This document shows, piece after piece, positions 51,650-63,488 of a stretch of 64,000 nt of DNA. The stretch spans positions 39,995,715 to 40,059,714 of the forward strand of contig OZ025240.1 in assembly GCA_964019155.1 (NCBI GenBank). Reading direction: 5' to 3'. This DNA is from Osedax fenrisi. Lineage: Eukaryota > Annelida > Polychaeta > Sabellida > Siboglinidae. The notes under the pieces are model-generated. The model did no database searches, was not told where the DNA came from, and saw only the letters and a list, made by a program, of their open reading frames with translations. Each line of letters starts with the position of its first letter. The first letter of the stretch is position 1. The position numbers were made by a program, and so were the translations under genes.

Positions 51650-52445
51650 AAAACTACAAACTACAAAATAGTATTATATAAATGATAATATATCATATAT
51701 CCCGTATTTATTTGTATCTGTATTTCTGCCCCTTTCCAACTGTATGAAAGGTTTTGTTGTTATAGTTAATGAAATATTTAATTATTATTAATATATATTA
51801 ATAATAATTAAACATTACAATAACTATAACAAAAATAAATAAATATAGATACACACAAATATGGGATATATGTTATACTAATAGTTATATAATATTATTT
51901 GATAATATTCTAAATTTATAAACTTTTATATATATAATAGTTTATCTGTAGATGTATAGGTAGACCTATAGGTAGCCCTGTACGTAGCCATGAACATAGA
52001 CCTATATGAGATATGCGCAGTAACTAAGAATAATGTAGGACTCACGTCTTGCATCGCATATTTAATAGTGGAGATACTTGACTAAATTGTAATATATATG
52101 TAATTCCTCTGAGGTTAAATATTTGCACGTATACGTATATATATATATAAATAAATAATTAAGAATATATGAAAATAATTATAATGAAATAAAAGTGAAT
52201 TGGTAATATATTATATACTATAGTATATATTAGTATATGTAAATATATAGAATACTAAATATTGAAGTATATACTTTATTAAATCATAGTTAGGTTATCA
52301 TGTTTATATTAATCAATAACAATTTCAATAACTATAGCAAATAAAACATTAATACCGTTGAAAACTTTAAGAAATATAGACTCAAAACAATACTGGATAT
52401 TTGTTATACTGTAATTTCTATAATAATATTTGTTAATTTTCTATA
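51650..52445 (+). mobile_element. Composite fold-back element with TFIIB cargo, unit 3
   Basis: Palindromic arms 51,700-51,872, TFIIB fragment 52,008-52,115, single second-type arm 52,310-52,400. The segment with the preceding LINE end (51,115-52,460) is a direct duplicate of 45,395-46,880. Confidence 0.7.
52008..52115 (+). pseudogene. GTF2B-like: TFIIB fragment, third copy
   Basis: EICAVTKNNVGLTSCIAYLI followed by VEILD, a stop, then IVIY. Closest to the 46.4-kb copy, with a 9-bp deletion after EICA and one stop. Confidence 0.65.
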
Positions 52446-52479
52446 TTGATAAACTAATATATATATATATATATATAGG

Positions 52480-53418
52480 GGAAAGTCTCCTATTACCGAC
52501 CCCTCCTTATACAAACCCCATCTCGTATCTCAGTAACTATAATAGATATCAAAAAATGATATATACATGAAATGTTAGAAATGTAATGATAAATATTAAT
52601 AAGTATTTTGTTTTAAAAAATATTTAATCCTACAATTGTTATTTGATAGAATGTAATATCCTGTTTTTTTTAATATTTTAATAATAACTTTTTTTAAATC
52701 ATTGTAAATACTTTATTATTTAAAAGAAAACTTAATACTGCACATACTATTGTAGATCAATAAAATGTTTATAACTATTATAAAAATAATTTAATTTGAA
52801 TAACTATTAACCAATATATCTTAATAATAGAAACCTATATTATTTTCTTATTACCGACCCCCTAAATTACCCTAAAACCGACCCCCATGTGATATATAAT
52901 ATCCAATCAAAATAGATCCGTATTTTATTTTAAAATATGTCGTAAGTTGTTTGTGTAGCATTGATATAGATTTATGATTTGATTATATTCGTACTGATTA
53001 ATAAATAAATATTAAATAATAATATACATTATTTTAATATAATTACTATAAAGTTTAAATTTAATTTTAATATTACTATTAAGTCATAAATTCAATACAA
53101 AATAAATGTCGTGCAAGTTATAATTAATTATATTTATGTATATCTACTATTTTTATTTGATATTATAATACCACGATTATTTTAGGGGGTCGGTAATAGG
53201 AGAAGGGGTCGGTATTAGGCACATGTATCCGATTACCGACCCCCCTGTTTATTCTTGTAGATATATTATATCAAAATTTAAAATATCCGCATTATTCATT
53301 GCCATAATATTACCCTATAGGGTATATATATACACACAATTTCAAATAAATATATTTAATATTGAATAAGTTATTATAAATAGTCATTTAGGGGTCGGTA
53401 ATCGGAGACTTTCCCCTA
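52480..53418. mobile_element. DNA transposon with TAGGGGAAAGTCTCC TIRs
   Basis: Left end TAGGGGAAAGTCTCCTATTA then CCGACCCC, right end the inverse (GGGGTCGGTAATCGGAGACT ... CCCCTA): TIRs of about 28 bp. Subterminal and internal copies of ACCGACCCC (52,854, 52,875, 53,185-53,245), partly inverted, look like transposase-binding boxes. Flanks are TATATA on both sides, consistent with a TA target duplication inside a microsatellite. The ~880-bp core has no transposase frame, so it is non-autonomous. Confidence 0.8.
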
Positions 53419-53804
53419 TATATATAAATTAGCAAACATATTATTACATAATATAAAATATTATCTAATAATATATGCAATACATAGCCAATTAAACAGT
53501 TATAGAGGTATATAGGTACCTATTAACATAATATAAAGGGGATAATACACAGATGCATCTTCAACATCTTCAAACATGTTCAATATCAAGGAATGTACGA
53601 TCGAAATCCATGACAAGCGTTATTAAGAAAAAGTCAAAATATAGTGTTAGTTCTATGTTAAAAAATATATCATAACTTTTACATGTATACATTATATATT
53701 ATATTAAATATGTAATCGTATATGCTTACATAATGTCTTAAACAGTATAACATATGGTTATAATATTTGATAGTGTAACTATTTATATATATATACATAT
53801 ATAT

Positions 53805-55265
53805 TTAGTAGTAGTAGTAGTAATAGTATTTATTTATACACAAAGATTAATATAAAATTCTACAATGTGTTTTACTGTTTGTCGAACAGTTTACAGGTGT
53901 GGGTTCCAGGATGATTTAACGATCATCCGTAAAAATAATATAATAAAATAACATTCTTAAATATAATAATATAATAATAATATAATAATACGATTACATT
54001 TCAAAGAGGGTTAGATAAGTGGTATTTTAGTGGGGAACGTTTAAATAGCTCCTTGAGTTTATATTTGAAAGTGGTTATTGACATATCTTCTTTGCGTATG
54101 GATTGGGGAAGTTTATTCCAGAGAGTTGCACCTCTCCAGCTAAATCGTTTGTTACCGTACTTTCGTAGTCGTGTAGTCGGTATGTCAAGTCTATATGTTT
54201 GTCTCAGTTATCTGTTAGTGGTTTGTTTGTGAAGTAAAGTATGTAAATTATGAGGTTGAGTTGTTTTTGTAATTTTGTAAAGTATAGTTAGTAGTTTAAT
54301 GTTGATGTTGTTAATTGTAGGTAGCAAGTTTAGTGATTTAGTGTCAATATTGTTAGTAACTGTTTTGTTTTCTCCGGCTAGTAAAGAGTTACAGTATAAA
54401 AATCTAGACATGATCAGTGAATTTGATAGAATTATAGCTGTTTGTTTGGTTAAGTATGGTCTTAGTTTTTTTAAATTATATATATGAAAGGAAGAAGTTT
54501 GTTTCATTTTACTGATATGTTTAGTAAAGTCGAGTTTGTTAGTAAAGTGGAAACCTAAGTATTTTGTATTTTCAGTCGATATTATATTTATGTTATTTAT
54601 GTTTATTAGTGGAACTGTAGTATTGATCATGGAATTGGTTATAAAGTTGATGAGTTCAGTTTTTGTTGGATATTGTAATACATTATTTTTTGTAAGCCAA
54701 ATTTGCAGTGAGGTTAAACATGATTGTAAGTTAATTGAGTGAATGAATTGGGCGTGTAATTCTATGTCGTCAGCGTAAAGATTATAGTTCATGTGTGGGA
54801 AGTTAGTCAGTAGTTTGTTGAGTGGAAGTAAATAAATTGAAAATAGTATGGGAGAAAGAGTGGAACCCTGTGGGACTCCATATTTAATAGCATAAGGTTG
54901 TGACAATGTTTCGTTTATTTTAATAGAAAAACTCCGACCCCGGATAAAATTTGAAACCATTTGATAGGTACCTTCCCTATACCGATAGATATAAGTCTTT
55001 CTATTAAAATGTCAAAGTCGATAGTGTCAAAAGCGGCAGATAAGTCTAGTAGTATCATTTGTATCGGTTAGTTGCTGTCTAGTGATTTGTATAAGTCGTC
55101 AAAGAGTGATAGTAGTGTCGTTTCTGTACTGTGATTCTTGCGGAATGCATTTTGTCTTCTGTCTAGTAAGTCGTAAGTATTTAAATATGATAGTATTTGT
55201 TTGTTTACAATTTTTTCTAGAATTTTAGAAAGTAATGGAAGTTGAGATACTGGTCTATAATTACT
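53805..55265 (-). mobile_element. LINE with the best-preserved RT, right arm only
   Basis: On the minus strand: NYRPVSQLPLLSKILEKIVN (~55,255-55,196), a stop at 55,068, LLDLSAAFDTIDFDILIERL (~55,050-54,992), a frameshift near 54,960, then one open frame 54,960-54,208 with GVPQGSTLSPILFSIYLLPL (~54,878), YADDIELH (~54,780), KYLGFHFTNKLDF (~54,570) and, after its stop, KRFSWRGATLWNKLPQSIR (~54,150-54,095). All conserved RT boxes including YADD are present, but the 5' part (endonuclease) is missing and two breaks inactivate it. The tail is (ACT)n (53,807-53,822). It interrupts A-S-T copy 4 between T and S. Confidence 0.88.
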
Positions 55266-55296
55266 CAATACTTCAATATCTAAAATATAAATTTTC

Positions 55297-55326
55297 AATA
55301 TATATATATATATATATATTATATAG

Positions 55327-55406
<80 letters not shown>
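55297..55406. repeat. (TA)n microsatellite
   Basis: About 110 bp of nearly pure TA at the 5' junction of the LINE. Confidence 0.9.
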
Positions 55407-55407
<1 letters not shown>

Positions 55408-55747
55408 ATATTGAAAATATTAATACATTTTAAATACATTATATAAATTATATATAATTAAAGAATATATTTTCAAAACTAATCAAAAAACCTTAATATC
55501 GTCAAAAATTGGAGAAAGCTAAATAGAAAACCATACGGAATATATGTTATACTATCATTTCTATACTCATATTTGTTATTTTTCTCTCTCTATATATATG
55601 TATATATATAAAATAATATATTAAACCCCGAAGGAATTACATAATAATAAATATATAATCATATCTATAATATATATGAAATATTTCTACGATATATCAA
55701 ATAATATTATATAAATATATATATTGTAAGTATTAGTATAATAGTAG

Positions 55748-55792
<45 letters not shown>

Positions 55793-56539
55793 TATACATT
55801 ACAATTTGACAACTTAATAATATAACCTACATATTATAATATTTGTATAATATATTTTGAATAAGCAGTTTGGATAATTAGTAAATATCTAAATAATCGT
55901 GTATTATAATTAAAAGTACTAACGTAAAACATGCGCATAATAACGTTACGTGAATATTGTGTACTAACTTCACGTGTTGATATGTTATCTAACCGCGATA
56001 AGCACACGTGACATCCGGTACAGTCTCTGCCGGACACAGGTCAAGCGAAGGACACGGCGTCGCTATATATATCCTTATTGTTTACGTTGCTTGCCGGTTC
56101 TCTCCTAAGCCGACAGCTATGGTATACATACCACTATAGTGAGGAGATGACGAGAGGCTGGGGAGATGGGGCTAGTGTAACACGTGTTCTCGTGTATTCG
56201 TACGGGCCACCACTATAGAGGGTGTGTGTGTAGCGTATACGTGTATGTATACAACCAAGTGCATGTTTATTTCGACAGCGTATATTTCGTATATCGTGTT
56301 TACGTTTATTAAAGTTATAACAATTTACGAAATAAAATATTTTCCTATACGAAAATATTATTATTTATAAATAATTAATAATATATTAAATTATAAATTA
56401 ATAATATATATATATTGTTATATTACTAATCATACTTTTGACTATAGTTACGACATTTAGTTACAACCCTTGTGTGATATTTTAATGATTACACTAAAAA
56501 CACTTTTAAATATGTATTAGATGTGAGTCACATCATGTG

Positions 56540-57345
56540 ACGTAGATAGTGGTCACCATGTATTCTATAGACCGATATCACGCTCCAGAGTATTTATGTA
56601 TGCATCAGTTAGTCTTCCTCGCCTTCTAGTTCCATGGGTTGGCTTCCACAGAATCAGATCAGAAACTACCTCGTTGTCTCTTCGTAGGCAAACTTTAATC
56701 TTATTATTCTTCTGATCTTGTTCGATAATCTTTCTAGTGCCCCATACATTATTTCATTCTTGATTTTATTTCTCCAGTGGATATTTAAAACCATTCTCAG
56801 AATTTGTGTATATATTCCATCCAGCTTTTTGAGTATTGTTAAGGTCCATGTTTCACAGCCGTATAACATAACGTATTCAACAGTTGAAATCATTAGCCTA
56901 ATTTTTAACTTCCTACTGAGTTTTGAATTCCAGATATTTCTTATCTGGTGGCAGGTTCTCCAAACTTGCAATTTTCTGATTTTGACATCTTTTTCGCTGT
57001 TATCTACCCATGCCCCGATATATTTAAAATCTTAAACTCTCTTCAGATCTGTTCCATCGATAGTATTTATATCAAACTGTTGGTTGTTGTTGTATGACAT
57101 TTACTTTTTATTGCCTGTATTCATGCTTAGTCCTATACATTTTGCTGATAGCTCGACTCTTCTTAGCAACTCTTCTGCTTCCTTGATACCATCACTAACT
57201 AAGGCTATGACGCGTCCGAAAAGTTAAATTCGGTGACAATTATTGGTGGTACGGTACAACTAGTAACCTTCTGCTTTCTATCTTCTTTAGTTGGAAACCA
57301 AGACTTTCTTCCCTTCCCTTTAGAGCTTTTGTCATGATATAGTCA
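56540..57345 (-). mobile_element. Degraded LINE 3' half (LYGCETW family)
   Basis: On the minus strand: TKALKGREESLGFQLKKIES (~57,335), then through frameshifts CHQIRNIWNSKLSRKLKIRL, VEYVMLYGCETWTLTILKKL, LRMVLNIHWRNKIKN (56,971-56,750) and, in another frame, WKPTHGTRRRGRLTDAYINT (~56,650-56,590) then LERDIGL. Same family as 34,430-36,230 and more complete at its 3' end. Confidence 0.85.
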
Positions 57346-57398
57346 ATAACAATAACAAAGTAAATCGAATATATATATATAAATATATCAAAATCAAT

Positions 57399-57442
<44 letters not shown>

Positions 57443-58200
57443 GTATATATAATACTAATGTTGTGAATATTATTAATAATAATTATTTAACTATATATAT
57501 TCTTCACTTCCTGTTTACACTATTATTAATATCCATAGAATATCTATAGGATTAATATTATTGTGTTTATTTTCTAGTATATATAATCTACCAGAATCAC
57601 TGTAAATATAAGTAATTTATTATTTATTTTTTCAAATACCATTTATTGTATAGTATATCTATCTAAGCAAATTATCAGTTTTAATTTATATTGCTTATTA
57701 CTCATATACTCATACTTATATGATTTCATAATTTATATCTTCATATGTATAATATAATGAATATGTCATTCGAATGATCATGATCATGCTTCATTGATTT
57801 TGCTATTTGTGTATTTACACATAAATTAACTTAACAATAGATCATTGAATTGAATATTTATTACTTTTAGATTCTTTACAATTCTAATTTATAACATTTA
57901 CATTTCTTTACAATTTTACTTTTAAATATATTTACATTTCTTTACAATTTTACTATTTCATTTTAAATTATCTTATATATTTATATTCAGTATTATATAT
58001 AATACCTATTAGTAATATATTATATTTATATACATTTAAATGAATGACATACACAGTATGTATAATTAAATAATACACAGATATAATATTATTTATTTAT
58101 TTTAACTAATATATTATATGTATACATATCTACATTATTTACTAATTATAATTCAGCTTGTAGTATACTTGATTATATATTTTAATATTTGTCTTTAACA
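57346..58200. other. A+T-rich DNA, no gene
   Basis: Includes (TA)n at 57,400-57,442 and otherwise featureless A/T sequence. The 5' boundary of the following LINE is somewhere near 58,150-58,215. Confidence 0.5.
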
Positions 58201-58216
58201 TTTTTTTTTGTCTACC

Positions 58217-58783
58217 ATGCCAGTGTCTCAAAAAGAAGAAATCAATAGTCTGAGAATTTCTATCTCAGATTTAATTAATATAGTCAATACTTTAGTATCA
58301 TGAATTGATAATTTGACTGAGACTCTTGGTATTAAAGATAAAGTGATATTTGATTTGTTGAATAAAATTAATGCTCTTGAACAATACTCCAAAATAAATA
58401 ATTTAATAATTTCCAGGCCTAGAGGATTTTTAGATTCTGATAATCCCAGATCTGATTTTATTGAATTTGTGGATGTTAAATTAAATGAAAAAATTGAAAA
58501 TGTTGATATAGTTGCTATTCACAAATTACTTTCTAAGGATACAAAAATTTCTAAAATTATAGTAAAATTACACTTTCATGAAACTAAATATAATATTCTT
58601 AAAAATGCAAAAAAACTCAAAGATACTGGATATATATAAATGAACATTTGAATAACATAAATGCAGACATATTTTTCAGGGCTCGGGTACTTAGAAAAGA
58701 TAAGTTAATTCATAGCAGTTGGACATCTAATGGTATTACCTTCATAAAATTAAAGAAAATAGTACTAAAAAAGAATTTTTAAT
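58217..58783 (+). pseudogene. LINE ORF1 (RNA-binding protein) remnant
   Basis: Starts MPVSQKEEINSLRISISDLI; a TGA interrupts at 58,301; it resumes with a coiled-coil segment (LLNKINALEQYSKINNLIIS) and the RRM/CTD-like part (IHKLLSKDTKISKIIVKLHF ... LKNAKKLKDTG). A 1-bp shift at about 58,637 leads to INEHLNNINADIFFRARVLR and SWTSNGITFIKL. This order (coiled coil, N-x-I-I-S, H-K-L, I-I-V-K, W-T-x-N-G) is that of LINE ORF1 proteins that coat the RNA. Confidence 0.75.
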
Positions 58784-58947
58784 TTAACGGAGTTTCAATC
58801 TTCTGAATAATTTTAGTTTTGGTATATTTTTTTTTTCATCTTCTTTTTTTTTCTTCTTCTTCTTTTTTTCTTCTTCTTTTTTGTCTTTTTGTCTTTTTCT
58901 TTTTTTGTAGAGTTTAATTATTTAGTATATTTTTATTTTTTAATATA

Positions 58948-61900
58948 TGGATTTTAATAATACGTATACTCCTTATGAGTTTAATCAACTATAAATTATA
59001 ATAATACTTCATTAAATGATGTTGATCCTTCTAATTTTAATTTAGATTTAACAATTGATTCTAAATATTATACTTCAGATGAATTTAATTTAAATCATAA
59101 ATCAATTTTTCAACATGAGCTTAATGTAATTAATCTAACTATATTAGAAGTTTTAAAAAAAACTTTGATAAATTGTCTTTATTATTAAAAGAAGTTAATT
59201 AACTTCTTTTTCAATTTATTTTGATATAATATCAATAACTGAATATTGGTTAAATGTTGATAATAATTTTGTATTTGATATTCCTGATTATAATACAGTA
59301 TTATCTAGCCGAGTTCATAAAAGAGGTGGAGGAGTTATAATTTATGTTAAAAAAAATATCTCATTTAATATACTATCTTTAATTACTAATAAATTGTTTG
59401 ATAGTATTATTATTGAATTAATATTAAATAATAATAAAAAAATTATTTTTAGTTCTATATATAGAACTCCAAACATCGATAATTTTTCATTTACTATGTT
59501 TTTCAATTTATTATTTCCAACTTTATTTAAATATATTGATAGAAAAATGATAATTTGTGGTGATTTCAATATTGATTTAAAAAATTGTAACATTTGTAAA
59601 AATGCAGAAATATTTTTAGAAAAATGTCATGAGTTAGGATGTTCTCCTATGATAAATAGGCCAACTAGAATTGATTTAAATACAAATTCTTTTACTATAA
59701 TTGATACTTTTTTTACAAATCTTTATTGTGCAAAATTTTCTGGCATTATTATATATAATATAATAGATATATCTGATTTGTCAGATCATTTTCCAATTAT
59801 ATTATCATTAGATATAAATAAAAGTAATCGATTAAATATTGTTAATACATATAATACTAAACATAATTTAATTAATGATGTTACTGTTTATCATTTTTCA
59901 AATTTTTTAAAAACTGTCAACTGGAATTTTTTTAAAACTGATAATTCAGAAACTTCATGGAATTTATTTATTGATTTTTGTATTCATAAAATTTAATATT
60001 TATATATGCCCTATATATGAAAATAGAAAATATAACAAAAAATGTATTCCATGGAATACAAAAGAAATTAAAATAAAATGTAGGATTAAACAAAAACTTT
60101 ATAAAAAATATAATTAACGAATAACGAAAATTACTTAATTAAGTACAAATTGTTTAAAAATTCTTTAACTACTTTAATCCGTAAGACTAAAAGAACATAT
60201 TATTCAGATAAACTTCACAATTGCTCTGACAGTAAAAATACTTGGGATATTTTGAATAATGTGATGAATAAAAAAAAGCCTAACCCTCTCCCTGACGCAT
60301 TTAAATCATGCGGAATTGAAATCACAGATCCTTCTAAAATATCTAATATATTTAATATATTTTTTAGAGATATTGGTATTGAATTAGATGAAAATATTAA
60401 AAATAATGTCGATGATTATAAATATTTATTAAAATCACCTAATATCAATAGTTTCTATATTACTCCATGTAATGAAAATGAGCTTTAAAAAATTATATTA
60501 AATTTTAAATCTAAAACATCTATAGATAATTTTGGTATTTCAATGAAGTTATTAAAATTTATTGCAATTAATATAATAACTCCTTTATCTTATTTAATTA
60601 ATTTATCTCTTGAAACTGGTATTGTACCAGTTATATTGAACATTTCTAGAATAATACCTTCATTTAAAAAGGGTGATACAAAATTATTTATTAATTACCG
60701 TCCAATTTCACTTACAAGTCAATTCTCAAAAATGTTAGAAAAAGTATTTTATGTTCGTTTTTATTCGTTTTAAAATCATTTTAATATTTTATCTAATAGT
60801 CAGTTCGGTTTTAGAACAAATTTAACTACTACTCATGCAATTTTTAATCTTCAAACTCGCTTTAGAAATAATAAAATAGATGCAGCTATTTTTATTGATC
60901 TTAAAAAGGCATTTGACACTGTTAACCATGTCATTTTATTTAGTAAACTAGAAAATATAGGTATACGTGGAATTTCCTTAAAATGTATTAAAAGTTATTT
61001 TACAAATAGATATCAGACTGTTAACTTTAAAAACTACTAATCTGATAAAATTAGAGTTAAAATTGGTAAAAAAATAGGACCTAAAATTGTTCCTTGTGGA
61101 ACAATTTTAGGTCCTATTTTTTTTCTTATTTATATTAATGATTAAATATGTTCATCTTCAATATGCAATTTTACTATGTTTGCCGATGATACCACTTTGT
61201 ATGTTGATGATTATAATCAAGTATTTCTAGAAACACTAATAAAAAAGGAATTATTAAATATAAATAAATGGTTTATTTCAAATAGACTTACGTTAAATAT
61301 TAATAAAAACCTGTTATATGTTATTCAATAATAAATTATCCCATATTAATATCTCAATAAATAATATAAATTTAACAAGAGTTAAATCTACAGAATTTTT
61401 AGGTATAATAATTGATGAGAATTTAGGTTGGAAACTACACATATTATATCTAAAAAATAAATTAAAAAAAATAATTTGGATAACTAATATAATTTCTAAA
61501 TTTGTAAACCAAAAGGCCTTGCTGCATGTATATAATTCATTTTTTTTACCACATATTAATTATTGTATAATATTATGGGGTAATACTTACAAGACTAACA
61601 CATTATGCATCAATATTTTACAAAAAAGAATTATTCGTATTATACATAATAAACCTTATATTTATCATACTTAGGATTTATTTAAATACAACAATATATT
61701 ACCTTTCAATGACTTAGTAAAATATAATACTTGTGCATTCATGTTTAAATTATATAATAATGTTCAAAGTGAAATAATAATCAATCATTTTAGTAAAAAA
61801 TCTATTATTTATCCAATTCGTGACATAAATAACTTTAATATTCCTTCGTCAAAATTAAATATATGTTCACATTGCCTTATAATTATTGGTCCCTATTTAT

Positions 61901-61959
61901 GGAATTATCTATTTAATTCTTTAAAAAAAATTAAAATTATCTCTTATATTAAAGATTGA
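58948..61959 (+). pseudogene. LINE ORF2: endonuclease-reverse transcriptase remnant
   Basis: Apurinic-type endonuclease: SITEYWLN (~59,232), RGGGVIIYVK (~59,323), SIYRTPN (~59,455), CGDFNIDL (~59,558), NRPTRIDL (~59,656), IIDTFFTN (~59,698), SDLSDHFPI (~59,771); this core is open 59,394-59,996. RT: NTWDILNNVMNKKKPNPLP (~60,239), NISRIIPSFKKGDT (~60,637), NYRPISLTSQFSKMLEK (~60,695), QFGFRTNLTTTHA (~60,802), FIDLKKAFDTVNHVILF (~60,891), a damaged PQGS box (~61,090), FADDTTLY (~61,178), and C-terminal FLPHINYCIILWGN (~61,543). At least six stops or shifts (for example 59,013, 59,997, 60,486, 60,771, 61,038 and 61,143). It reverse-transcribed the element at a nicked target in active copies. Confidence 0.85.
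61069..61122. repeat. Perfect 25-bp-arm hairpin inside the RT
   Basis: 61,069-61,093 is the exact inverse complement of 61,098-61,122, loop TTGT. The right arm encodes the normal box G-T-I-L-G-P-I; the left arm replaces the residues expected before it. Confidence 0.9.
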
Positions 61960-62762
61960 TTAAAATAATTTCAAATTTTATTTTTTCTGACTTAAATAAA
62001 ATTAGTTTTATTGTTTTTACTTTTATTACTTTATGACATAATATAAAATTACAAAAACATATATTATTAATTATAAATTATCAGTATTATAAAAAATGTA
62101 TTTAATTAAAAATTAAAAATAAAATTATATCTTTTATCCGATTGATTAAAATAATTTCAAATTTTATTTTTTCCAACTTAAATAAAATTAGTTTTATTAT
62201 TTTTACATTTATTACTTTCTGACATAATATAAAATTACAAAAATATAAATATAAATTAATATTATTAATTATAACATATCAGTATTAAAAAAAAATTATT
62301 CAAAAATGTTCAGTATTATATGTTTCATTTTTATTATATCATTTTACCTATTTATCTAATATATGTGTTTCTTTTTTCTCTTATTTATTTTAGTTTCTTT
62401 TATATTTAAATATTGGCTTTCTCCTATTTAGGTTCTCTATGTTTTATTTTATTTTATTTTATTTCATTCTTGATGTATTTCTTCGATTTTAATTTTATTA
62501 TTTTATCATTTATTTATATTATTACATGATGATTACATTTAGTTACATGATAAGTTTCATTTTATTTTTTTTTATCATATATATGTAAACAGGAAGTCAT
62601 ATTATTATAACATTATTATTTATTTATTATTCTTATTTATAGATTATATATAATGAAACTTATCATGTTAATAAAGGGGTAATTGTCTCGATAAGCAACA
62701 CTGCTTCTATAATTAATCTGGCATTGCCTAAATCTGATAATAATAATAATAATAATAATATA

Positions 62763-63000
62763 TTGTAATTATTTATTAACTATTCAACAAATTGTCCTTT
62801 ATAAATTTATGTTTAACAGGCTGTTAATAACAGTATATCTCTATTTATTTCTATCTCGCTCTCACTCTGTCTTTCTCTGTCTTTCTCTCTCACTCTATAT
62901 ATATATATATATACACATATATATATTATAAAATTCATATTTATTATTATATATAATAATATATTCAAATTAACGATACATTTTTGAAATGACGCATATA
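62763..63000. other. Microsatellite-rich A+T DNA
   Basis: A (CT)n-like pyrimidine stretch (62,840-62,897) followed by (TA)n. No gene. Confidence 0.5.
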
Positions 63001-63340
63001 ACTGCGCGTATATCTGGTCACGCTCCCTTCTCTCTATATAGAGATATATCGGAATAAATCATAGCCTATATGCTTCTATTATTGATATATCAAAGCATAT
63101 CGTAACCGACGAAATAGTGTCGCCGAGCACCGCATAACTTTATAACAATAGCCCGGCGACTGTGCGAGTTATTCTCCCGAGCCGACGCCATAGATCACTG
63201 GGCGTAACGTGACACGCCCACTTTCGTTAGCCGCCGCCATATGCCTCGAATTTAGGACACGCCCCTCGTTCGGTTCAGCCTCCTCCTCCCCCAGTGATAG
63301 CCGTATCCATTGATGTATTCGTACGAGACTAATAATAGAT
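63000..63340 (-). promoter_or_regulatory. GC/CpG-rich island, candidate promoter and first exon
   Basis: An isolated CpG-rich block in A+T-rich DNA. On the minus strand it has two GGGCGTGTC boxes (KLF/SP-like; near 63,211-63,219 and 63,258-63,266) and CATATGGCGGCGGCTAACG, resembling a YY1-type start-site element with an ATG at 63,240. The frame from that ATG is MAAANESGRVTLRPVIYGVG then SGE and a stop (63,240-63,169). The SGRV..RPVIYG part faintly resembles the N-terminus of YEATS4/GAS41 proteins, but I found no continuing exon to the left. Low confidence for coding, moderate for a promoter. Confidence 0.4.
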
Positions 63341-63409
63341 CACAAGCGTATCTACAAACGGAATTCCGTCATCGATAAATAGCCGAAGTAATCATAAATA
63401 TTACGCCTA

Positions 63410-63488
63410 ATGTGTGTGTGTATGTGTTTGTATGAGTGTGCGTATGTGTATGTACGTATGTGTTTTTATGAGTGTGTGTGTGTGGGGG
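63410..63488 (+). repeat. (TG)n-rich microsatellite
   Basis: TGTGTG runs mixed with TATG and TACG units, ending in GTGTGTGTGGGGG. Confidence 0.85.

Larger units (their letters stand above)
53425..56480 (-). repeat. A-S-T repeat copy 4, split by a LINE
   Basis: Block T 53,425-53,780, S 55,405-55,700, A 55,800-56,480 (short variant). Confidence 0.75.
58215..62762 (+). mobile_element. Nearly full-length CR1-like LINE, inactivated
   Basis: Contains ORF1, a pyrimidine-rich spacer (58,825-58,915), ORF2 with endonuclease and RT, a long A+T-rich 3' UTR and a (AAT)n tail (62,739-62,762). About 4.5 kb, a typical length for this class. ORF1 and ORF2 each carry several frameshifts and stops. 3' tail relatives at 1,782 and 20,270 show the family was active more than once. 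Confidence 0.85.

Noticed and set aside
59342..59593. Minus-strand ORF over the LINE endonuclease, and similar shadows at 54,299, 54,536, 56,718 and 35,568
   Set aside because: The opposite strand encodes recognisable endonuclease or RT motifs.
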